DNA of 64,000 bases from Dirofilaria immitis. Its lineage: Eukaryota; Nematoda; Chromadorea; Rhabditida; Onchocercidae. Of the stretch, positions 54,401 to 64,000 are shown in pieces; position 1 is the stretch's first letter; every line of letters begins with the position of its first letter. The notes below the pieces were generated by a model. The model made no database searches. It was given only the letters and a program-made list of their open reading frames with translations, and was not told where the DNA came from. The position numbers and the translations under genes were made by a program. Location of the stretch: the NCBI GenBank assembly GCA_024305405.1, contig JAKNDB010000087.1, positions 2,232,001-2,296,000 of the forward strand, given 5' to 3'.

Positions 54401-55655
54401 GGAATTGAGGAATTTGTTAATGCAAAATCCCGTAAGAAATAAAATAAAATGAGATGTAATGTGATTGAAATTAAATAAAAACAGGAAAAGATTTGATATT
54501 GCAAATTTTGCAGAAAGTATTTTTTTATTCTAGGATCATCCTCAGTCATTGCTGGATGATGATTTGACTATCGTAAAAGGAATCTAGAAGCAAAAGGTTT
54601 GAAAGAATTGAACAACGAACTGGTTCGGAAACAGTGGAAATTAATATATAGAGAACATTTTTTGGAACGGCAGTATCAGGTATTATAATTTCATGCTTTT
54701 TCTTCCTTGATAAATACAAGATGTCCATTTTTTCTCTCTAATTTTTATCTTAGTCTATTATTCTTCACTTTTAAATTCCTTGTGAAGAAGGCACTCACTT
54801 TGTGATTTTGAGTTTGATGCTCTTGTTGCTTAAAATATTTCTTTTTCTTTATAGACAGCTGTCGAATGCCAAGGTTTCTATCCACACTATAAATTGGGTT
54901 TCGATGATACAGAGGTGGATTGTCAGGCAGTGGTCTTCTTTATAGAATACAAAAGATTATTAATTTAACCTGTAATGCATTGCGACAACAAATTACAAAT
55001 ACGGAACAAAGAAGGCTAGAAAAGGAAATAAAGGTGAAAATTCGAATTTTATGATAGAAATTTAAAAGAAGCGTAACACAGCAAAATGTAGAATTTGTTT
55101 TTATTGTTGAAAATGTTAAGAATAGATTTAAATTTTTGAAAAAATGTGTAATTGTAATTTTGCTTATCTTTCAATAGAGTTCTCAAAAGATCAAAGAAAA
55201 TGTTTTGAGAAGGAGAATGATTTCTGCGATTACTACTTCGTTCAATTCTAAGGATTTTCTGCTATACAAAATCCGAATCAGTGGCAGATTAATTTCCTTT
55301 CCAGGATGTCTTAGATGAGTGGGCTCATGATATAGACAAGAAAAAGAATATTTAACCGGCAGACGTGTTGAACTAGCTGAAGAATTAAGTAAGATTTCAT
55401 TTCATAACTTTTCAGTTTTTAGAAAATTCAATCGCAGCTTTGTCGAATTCGCTTCAAATAGATTGAAAATTACCAGCATTATGTGTAGCTTAATAATATT
55501 TAATATATTACTGAATGATCTCCCTGTTTTATGTGTAAGTTTGATTATTTGAATTCATTTGTAATGTAACTTCCTTAATTTTAGAGCAAGTTCGCCATAT
55601 TCAGGAAAGGTTGGAGGAGTTTATAGTGCAATTGCAGGAGGAGAAATCTTCTTAA
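48431..55655 (+). CDS. eat-3: OPA1 / EAT-3 mitochondrial dynamin GTPase
   Basis: Inner-membrane fusion and cristae GTPase. I could place 24 exons that all join in phase to about 969 residues (human OPA1 is 960): 48431-48537, 48938-49067, 49181-49382, 49688-49771, 49958-49984, 50125-50204, 50298-50351, 50447-50554, 50739-50853, 50992-51077, 51200-51377, 51749-51898, 52131-52222, 52350-52534, 52780-52879, 53029-53220, 53451-53582, 53737-53898, 54121-54228, 54297-54431, 54534-54679, 54855-55033, 55305-55388 and 55585-55655. Order: basic presequence, one transmembrane helix ([14 protein letters not shown]), coiled coil, GTPase with P-loop GDQSAGKTS (about 298-306), DLPG and TKVD, then middle and GED-like regions. 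Oddities: an AT donor after 51898, a GC donor after 52879, and three one-base frame breaks in A/T runs (54575-54578, 54939-54941, 55341-55345). Confidence 0.96.
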
Positions 55656-55913
55656 AGATTGTATCTTTTGCACTACTTGTTTAACATAAGTTTCACGGTT
55701 TGGTTTGTACCATAGTTTTCCCCGATGTTTGTACTTCTGTTGTAGATTGTGTACAAACACATAATTGTAATATCAATATTTGTTAGTAAAATGTCGTTTT
55801 ATTGATAATTCTACACTTATTACGATAAATAGTTTTGATGAAAGCTAATTTATCATTTTATTGATAATTTCTCTTTTTTTTCTTCTCAGATTTTAATTTT
55901 CAATTTTCGGTTC

Positions 55914-56109
55914 CATGGCTCTAGAAGGATAACCATGAAAAAAGAATCAAAAATGAAAAAATCAAGAAATGTGTGAGTTTTAACGAATCCTGGAACGACC
56001 AGTTATCTGTGGGAAATTTTTTTATAAATTAGCTTTCTACTCACTCAAATAAATTTTTGATTTTTCTTTTTTCTGATTCTTTTTTCATTGTTATCCTTCT
56101 AGGATCATG
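55914..56109. repeat. MITE-like imperfect inverted repeat
   Basis: Arms of about 52 bp at 55914-55965 and 56056-56109 are imperfect reverse complements, sharing CTAGAAGGATAAC and the ATGAAAAAAGAATC core, around a 90-bp centre. No transposase ORF or clear target-site duplication was identified. It could be a small non-autonomous element or a hairpin 3' of OPA1. Confidence 0.6.
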
Positions 56110-57622
56110 AAAAAAGTAGATTTGATCACTTGGAATTAATCCAAAGATGTTCAGTAAAACTGACAGCACCAATAGATATTAAGCGTTGCCTGCCATTTCA
56201 TATATCGATTCATATTGTAAACGATATTTTCGTACGACGATATATTTTCATTTCTTATCTCAATAAATCGTCTGCTAAAATTCATACCAGATTACCAGAA
56301 ACAGCATTTATTCGGAATTATTTCTTAAATTATTTATTTTTTCAAAATTTTCACGTAAATTATAATATAAACAGCAAAAGTGATTTTTTTTTTGTACTTT
56401 TGTCAAATAATATTTACCATAAGCAAATTAGACGATTGAGTAATAAATTAAAGACTAAAATTCCGCCCTTTTTTTTGAATTTCAAAATTTTATATTTTCC
56501 TTAATCTTCTGGTCAAATATATATGGCTTTATTATGATGTATGTATTATATACGATCTATTATTCCATACAATGGTTTGTAGATTACATGGTCAAATCGA
56601 TATTGAACATTCAAAGATTAAGGATGATACTAGATAATACTATAGGATTTGCTACGATTGTATAATTTCAATATGAAGGCAACAAGAAATCTCAAAAAAT
56701 TTCGTTTTCAATATGACGTATACATATTAATAAGTGTCTGAAATTTGGCAATGATCAGTTTCTTGCGATTAAAAATAGCAATAAATTAAGTTCAAAAGCA
56801 TGAGTGATTGTACCATACCAATTGTAATTGTTCTAATTAACGATAATGATTTTTCGAGAAAAGTATAATTATTAGTTAATAAAGTTCGAAAAAGATTTAA
56901 AGCTGAAGCAACAAATAGTTCGCCGAAGAAGTCGCATATATATTCATCAAGAAGGAAGTATACATATATATTAAATGATTGTCGCGAAAAATTCTCAAAC
57001 TAAAAAATGTCATTTAATTAAGTCATTTAATCCTATCGTTTAATTAAATCCTCTAAAAGAGATTAAATAAAAAGAGTTTGAAATTAGATAAAAAATAAGT
57101 TGTAATCTAAAAGATAATAAGCAAAGTTTCATAGATTTCACGGAATTATTAACTTTTCGCTACGGCATTCCTGAAATTCTAATAAAATGATAATTTTTTA
57201 AGTTATAGATATGTTAAAAAAAATAAATAAAGAAAAAGAAAATAAATGAAGGTTTTAAACAACTTAATAAATACTTTCAAATAGTGCCTATCCAAACTGA
57301 TAATTAATAATGGAACATTGTGAAATCATTAAACACATCAAAAGTGATAACGTTACACTGCTGTAAAATTTGATAAAAATTTAATTGAAATTTCGTAATA
57401 AATCTATGATAATTACTAATATTAATCAAATATTTCTTTTATTTTTGTTTGGCTGTTATTCTAAGATATATAATTAAAAATTATTTTATTCCTTCCAAAA
57501 AATATGTCGCAAAATACTTAAATTTGAAAAGATATCGCAGTCTATCACACTATTACGATATACTACTTAAATTCGCAATCCAAGGATGAATGAAAAAAAA
57601 GAATCGCTAGATGAATAAAGAA

Positions 57623-57707
57623 TGACTTATTTTCACTTCGTTTATTTTTATTTCCGAATTTAAATGATTTATTTTCACTTCGTTTATTTTTTATTTCTGA
57701 ATTTAAA
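57623..57707. repeat. Imperfect 42-bp tandem duplication
   Basis: Positions 57623-57664 and 57665-57707 match except for two substitutions and one extra T. The shared core is TTATTTTCACTTCGTTTATT. Non-coding, with no associated element seen. Confidence 0.9.
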
Positions 57708-59739
57708 TCATATTTGTCGTTATCACTGTTAATCTTAGTAAAATGATGATTGCACACTATCACCATCAAAAAGATTATTAGTATTTAATCAAAATCACAT
57801 TATTTTCATTAAGCTAATTGAATATTCAATAAAATAGTATTGGTTCGAACAAATTCAGAATGATAGAAAAAAATTACAAAAATGAAATTCTCAAGAAATT
57901 CTCTTTTAAATTATTCAAAAAAAAAGGATAAATTAGATTAAATTTCTCATTTCCTTCATATCTTTATATATAAATCATAATAAGTCTTATCGTACCAATT
58001 TCAGTAGATTTTTTCGAATATCCATTATCAATATGACCTATATAGTAATCATTTCCCTGAAATTATTAAAGTTTATAAAATTATCACATTAGCATCGATA
58101 GAAAAATCATTTTACATTGAATTTCATTAAAACGAAATGAAACAAATTTAACACGCCCAAAAATAATTTATAGCACTGACTACCAGCCTTAAATTGAGTA
58201 CCAATAAATTCTCTAGTTAAATGAACAAAATGGAAATGCAGGAAGGATTTTTCTGCATTCCCATTTTGTGATCTCTGTTGCCAAAAAATATCCAAAAATT
58301 CAACTTTCGATCATTTAATAGATCAAAAGGCTTAATATCAATTACACAACTTTTTGCAAAGGTATTAAAATGTCAAAATGATAAACATACCGGTCTCATC
58401 TCCAAATACTGCCATTAACATTACTATTATTAGAGTTAAAATAGTTGAAATTACCATTTTATTTCTACTACAATCATTATTATTGCAATTATTAATGGTT
58501 TCATCTTTATTATCATCATCACTGTCGTGATCACAAATATTAGCACCATTTCCTACTTTATTTCCTACTTTAAATATTTACGGCAATGCTAAAACGATAT
58601 CAGGAAAATCTCATTATAACTATCGACATTATCCTCAAATAATAATTCAATCAATATAAAATTCTATGCTGAAATTTGAGAGCTTTTCATCGCTTTAATT
58701 ATTTTAATTCCAGTTTTTCGTTTAGTAATCCACATTTGTAAGACTAACCAGCAACTTTTCACGATCTGTGTTGATAAAAAATGGAATTCATAGCAGTTTA
58801 ACAACCTTCAATATATGAATACTCAATTGAAAAGGATAAATTGCACCAGCAATTTTTTCTTGCTAAATTTTCTAAGCGTTAATCGACAAAATAAGAAGCC
58901 TAAATAATAAGTTTTTGATCAAAACTAGAATAATTTTATAATAAGAAATTTGTCGAAGTTCAATAGAAATAAAATCAAATAATTTAAATCACAAGACAAG
59001 ACAAATTGCAGATCAAATTTAAATTTAAATTGATAAAACAATCATGAAACAAAATTTGGAATACATTTCAAACAAAACAAACTCAAGAACAAAACAAGAC
59101 AAACACACAATCGGTAATAAGGCACAAAAAATCAGGAAATGTCAGCGAAAAAAGACTGCTTAAATGAGGAAACAAATCATCTCATTTTTTTTCCATAATT
59201 TAAGATAATGAATTCGATGAAAAGGCAAAATGTCTAGCAATTAATTTCTTTGTTTCTGCCTTATTCCGAAACTTAATAAAAAATCAAATCATGGAGATTA
59301 TAAATTAAAGTGACAAATAATGTGTCCAATATATATGAACTATTTCGCAAAGTTCACTACTGAGTTACTGGTGACTGTGAACCATTTCTTAAGAATTCGC
59401 TCTCGAAGCGGTCCAAATCTGTGTTGAGAAATGATGCTTTCCCTCTGAAATATTCAAAATTTACTGTATTTTCACAATTCAACCCAAGTTATCATGCAAA
59501 AATTGCGACAGATTTCTATGACTAATTGTTTGATCTCCTTTGGAAACCTTTTTGGAAAGTAACACCACGGACATAAAGATGTGCACAAAGAATACAGAAA
59601 AAGATTTGAGTTTAAAAATTTGGTAGAAATTCTATAAGCTGTAAAGCGAAAAGATTTTGTCTATCCAGATGTTCTCGTTTTTCTAAAATCAACCGGAAAA
59701 TCATTTTTTCTGGGATAATTAAAAAAGTATAACAAATGT

Positions 59740-62700
59740 TTACTTTATTGTATTAAGTCCTTTGGTAACGTGGTCGATCTTCCCGATTTCTTTCCGTATA
59801 TCATCAAGCTCTGTTTTCATTTCCTGATGTACACCACCTACTGTACTTTTTAAGCCCCAAGTACTTGCTGCATTTCCCTTCAAAAGAGAATTTTTTTAGA
59901 AAAGTTAGAATCAAGAATAATGAAATTAAAAGTAGAGTACATTCTACTAATAAACTAACACAGATAAGTATATAATAATTAATCGTAAATACTAGTCTAC
60001 TACTTTTTTTCGAATAATTTCGTATTTTCAATACGGCGCAAATATGAGTCATAAACAGTATTAATTGGTAGTTTCATACCATCTGCACTGCAGCTTCTTT
60101 GGTCTAACCACGAATTAACCAAAAACATCTTATTGGAATTTTCATGTCTTTTAAATAAGGAATTCTGGACTCATATATAATTCAAAAGTAAAATAAACAA
60201 CAAAGATTGCGACAGCTGACCTTAGAACTTGTGTTTCACAGTGCAATGTGTGCGTAGTTGAAACACTACGCATTCTTGCACTTAAATGATGACGGAATTG
60301 ATCTTTCAAATGCTGCTCTTTCGCACCAGAATTCCAACGCCAGTATTCTATTGCATATAAGCCACCATAAAGCACTGCTCCAGCAGCCATTAAACGCCAA
60401 CTAACAGCTTTGGAGACCTGAAAAAGAATTCAAAATAATCACAGAAAATCCATCATTTGAAATTTCAGTTATGCTGCAAAATAAGTTTTCAAATTAATAA
60501 CAAAAAACAATGCAGCCAAAGCCCAACAGCAATAAAGACTAATTGTCACAATAGCAATGGATACTCAGAAAGAGGTAAGATACCTATTACAAATTTCTTT
60601 AATTTTATTAATAATTAAATCAAATAATGGTAATACAATGGTATTGATGTGGATATGCCTTTTTTAATTAAAAAGACAATCCTAAATTAAAATATCGAAA
60701 TGGTTCCATCAAAATGACTCGAAAACTAACTATTCCGCCTATAATTAGAAGGCCGAGCCCACCATTAGCAACATAGCCAATCGAAGAAAGTACAAGTTGA
60801 GCCATTACGGCGTTTTCCTGTGACTCAGCAGCTGTCATCACTTGCATCTCTTCTTGACAATTTTGCTGCATAATTTTTCGCCGGCTTCTGCATTTGCTTG
60901 CTTATTATAATTTTTCTAAAAACTATCCCATATCAAAGATGAACATTTCATTAGAACAGTGTAATATACTTCACTATTATTACAACTCAGTAAATTTCTT
61001 TAAAAGGTACAAACTCTTTAAGAAGCTTTAAGAAAATGAATAACAGCTTCAAAAAATTGTTTTGGATAAATTTTAATTTACTTCATACATCCGATCTACA
61101 ATCTTCTTTGGCATATCATCAAAATTTATACGCAACCATGGTCACAACTAATTATAATGTTGCATATTATATATAGACATGCTCAACCAGACCTTCAAAA
61201 AAAACTCACGAAAACGTCAAGTAATGGTTGATTGCCAACAGCGGTTATAGGCTTTCCCAGACGATACGCATTGATCCGTCTGATGATAGCTGTAATGCCG
61301 AATGAGAACCGAAATTCCAAATCTTCCCGAAAGTCTTGCATTAACGATGGACAATTGATACAAATCGAAAAATTGAACGGAGGTCGATATCGCCAAATCT
61401 AGGAGTGAAAAATTATTTAAAACAAATATAACACTCACTAATTGGATAAATTTCTATATTTAATTTTCATCTAATTTTATTCAATAAATCTCAGAAAAAC
61501 TAAGCCAGTTGATATTTCCAAAATCAGAAATCTAATCAGTTTACACATCAAAAACTATGCGATTGTAGATATACTAGTTTATAAATTGGAAAATTTAATA
61601 CCTGCTCCAACTTTTTGGTATATGGTTCAGCGAGTATTTGATTAACATGCTCTGAAATAAAGGTTACTAATTAAGAATCTAAATCATGTGAAATTTTAAA
61701 ACTTACACCATTTATTTCAACTCTTAGTTATTTTTTCACTGACTGTTGAACACTTGTCCAACCTTAGAGGAAGAAACTAAAGAGCCTGGATCAATTATAG
61801 AAAACTAAAATATTAAATAAAAAATGGAATTGATCCGGACAATCATAAAAAAACAATATACTTTAACAGGAACAAAATGCATTTAAAAACGCACGATACA
61901 TGGCATTTTCCAAATTCCAAATACGTTGCATAAGACCTCTAGTGCAACGTGCTTCCAAATCTTCTGTCACAACTTTATCCACAAAATCAGCCAAATTCTG
62001 CAGCAAAACTTGCAATGAGTACAGCACAGTAGAAATTAATTAAGAGTTTCCAACACGCTTGTGTTATCTAACAATCGATATTAACCTTTTATATTCTTCA
62101 ATGGAAATAGGTTCGTCGATGAATTTGTTATCGAATCTATCAATAACTGATTCCAGTTTTTGCATTTCTTCGTAAAAGTCTGCTGATACTTTCAAATTCA
62201 CCTCAAAAAAAGTCAGTTATTATGGCGATTCAATCATAAAAATACTGTTGATTATAAATAAGAGTCGTTAGAAATGAGGTAATGAGCAAACTTCGTTTCT
62301 CAATCTTTGTGATTCAACAATAGCAAATCGCTCGAATTCCTTCCAATTACGTACACAATCCTTAAATATTGCTTCTTTCGTTGTATAACTCACTTGTAGC
62401 TCATCTCTGAAATTCTATCATGAAAAAAGTAATGATTCGCAGCAAAAAAAAGACAAAAAAAGGAAAATCTGTGCTTATCGGAAAAATATTGATAGGCGAT
62501 AGTAAAAGTTTATGTTTATACAAACTTCTTAAGACGAAGAAATTACTTGTTATATTCAATTAAAAAATTGCCGAAGTGTTAGATATTCGAATCAAAACAA
62601 CAACTTTGTACTATCAAAAGTCATTTTTGTGTAAGTAGAAATAAAAAATTGATAAAACAGGAAGTTAAGAGAATTGAATAAAGAAAGGATTATGGATTTC

Positions 62701-64000
62701 CCTCATAACAAAATATCCACTTTTAACTATAGGAAAAATCCTAAAATTTGCACATCCACTTAACCTTACTTCCGTTTGAGAGTACTATTTTGTACAACAT
62801 CCAAATTACATCTCATTTCTCCCACAATTTCATGAGCCCTCCGCGCATGAGCTTCGAATTTAGTGCTTATAGCAGATTTCGAGATAAGCTGCTGAAATTA
62901 TAAAGAGTGCTTCTCACTTCCATTTTTAAATTTTTGTTATGTGTCCTGCTTACTTTATTTTCTCTTTAGCCTCATTTATCCTTCTTTTTTTTTGAAATAA
63001 TTCCAATATTTTCTATAAAATGACTAATTTTACCTCAAATTGTGCCTCGAAATTACAGAATTCCACCGCACGATATTGATGCCCCTCAACCTGATAAGCT
63101 GAAATCAAAAAATTTGTAGTTAAAATCTATTTTAATGAATTTTTCCATAAAAATTCACCGCAGAAGGATTTACACAGCTTCAACGCGTCATTTTTCTTAG
63201 AAGCGTTCAAGCGTGTAAAGCAAAAAAAATCCCAACCATGATGTATTACACCTCGTTCTTTCAAACGTAGATCTAACATTTCACGCGCTGATATGAAAAA
63301 TATGCGATTTGCGGCTTCTGCTTCACTACACACTTTGAGTTCGTTCACAAGAAATTGCTTAAAGCGCGTCATGTGTTGTTCTCGGATCTGAAATAAAGTA
63401 ATGATTCAACATTAAAAATAATAGAAAAACTAAAAACATAAAGAAGCATAGCAAATAACAAGTAAAAATAGAAAACATTTTTAATGATATGCAGTTTTAA
63501 CTTTCTAGAACAGAATGAGCTTCACAAAAAAATTTCAAATAAAGCATAGCGAAAGGATAAAGTTTTCAGAAACTCCTTATGAAAGTAACAAAAGAAACGC
63601 AACCAAATCAATAATATCAGAAGCTCGAATAGTCTTAAAAAATCTTTCACATTCTTAAGAAATTCAATAAACTTCAAGGCTGCAGGATTTCTCTCATTTA
63701 TAAGCCTCAGTTTTTTAAAATTCTGGAAAATGAAACTTCATAATTCGTATAGTTTATGGATAAATAAGTTAAAATTAAACGAAACCGGAAAAATAGAAAA
63801 CAATAAACAAATACTGGACTAAACACGACATCAACTCAACTTTTCAACCTGTTGCATATTTTCCACTTCGGCTGCACTTGCATCCCAACGATTGTTAAGA
63901 ATGAAGATATTCGGCCTACTCAGCTTTGAACTCACTCGATGGAAAAAACTTTTCTCAGCTTGTGTAAGAGTCGACTCAGCATTGCAAACCAAAACGAAGA
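59740..64000 (-). CDS. fzo-1: Mitofusin / FZO-1, partial (5' end beyond the window)
   Basis: Outer-membrane fusion GTPase. Exons: 63849-64000 (open at the edge), 63159-63387, 63034-63098, 62770-62891, 62292-62406, 62086-62201, about 61875-61997, 61602-61651, 61210-61398, 60731-60865, 60229-60417, 60080-60103 and 59740-59877. The first visible exon holds the late GTPase region: [25 protein letters not shown]. Next come ELKV...[12 protein letters not shown], coiled-coil HR1, and a conserved block (LEFRFSFGI). The paired transmembrane segments are [19 protein letters not shown] and [16 protein letters not shown]. The C terminus is HR2-like with [16 protein letters not shown]. The junction 62086/61997 closes only with one extra A at 62087-62090, and the 61.9 to 61.65 kb junction is unresolved. 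The N-terminal P-loop lies off the window. Confidence 0.95.

Larger units (their letters stand above)
55656..59739. other. Convergent 4.1 kb gap between OPA1 and mitofusin
   Basis: It separates two stop codons that face each other. It contains a MITE-like inverted repeat and an imperfect 42-bp tandem duplication. The longest ORF, 56130-56504 plus strand (124 codons), starts at the edge of the inverted repeat; its residues follow A/T composition and no family is recognised. Confidence 0.55.

Noticed and set aside
56130..56504. 124-codon plus-strand ORF between OPA1 and mitofusin
   Set aside because: Residue use follows A/T composition (I, F, N, K, L, Y rich), with no domain or splice context recognised.

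Overview
The window is AT-rich animal DNA with many short introns. Introns are mostly 50-400 bp with GT/AG ends and T-rich acceptors. The gene families and the acceptor-ATG junctions that suggest spliced-leader trans-splicing point to a nematode, most likely a spirurid or filarial-type species. That placement is an inference from gene content and composition, not a database match. Nearly all single ORFs here are exon fragments. The gene models below were built by joining exons with compatible phases and comparing them with remembered family sequences.

Layout from left to right. A two-pore K+ channel (minus) runs off the left edge. After a 6 kb gene-poor stretch with a 52-unit ATA microsatellite comes a PDE6D/PDL-1 prenyl-protein carrier (minus), with an RFX/DAF-19 X-box-like site about 0.7 kb upstream. 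On the plus strand follow the MICOS subunit MIC19/CHCHD3 and an exostosin-2-like heparan sulfate glycosyltransferase. After another gene-poor stretch with one unassigned terminal exon (19.4 kb) lie two tandem minus-strand Tudor genes (24.1-34.6 kb): a large RG/GW-rich multi-Tudor protein and a small one-Tudor protein carrying an in-frame TGA. Then come an Fcf2/DNTTIP2 rRNA-processing protein (minus, 39-40.9 kb), an F-box/LRR protein (minus, 42.5-46.8 kb), a lone coding-looking exon (47.1 kb), a complete 24-exon OPA1/EAT-3 dynamin (plus, 48.4-55.7 kb) and, facing it tail to tail, the C-terminal two thirds of a mitofusin/FZO-1 (minus, 59.7 kb to the right edge).

Three genes act in mitochondrial membrane shape: MIC19 in cristae junctions, OPA1 in inner-membrane fusion and mitofusin in outer-membrane fusion. 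The Tudor pair suggests germline or small-RNA work. The exostosin belongs to heparan sulfate synthesis.

A pattern cuts across the genes. At least six sites in the exostosin, OPA1 and large Tudor genes have a conserved reading frame broken by exactly one missing base, each time in a short A/T run, and there are weaker cases in the F-box and mitofusin genes. Because every other exon phase fits, these look more like consensus errors in a draft assembly than gene decay. Re-sequencing should come before calling any of these genes broken.
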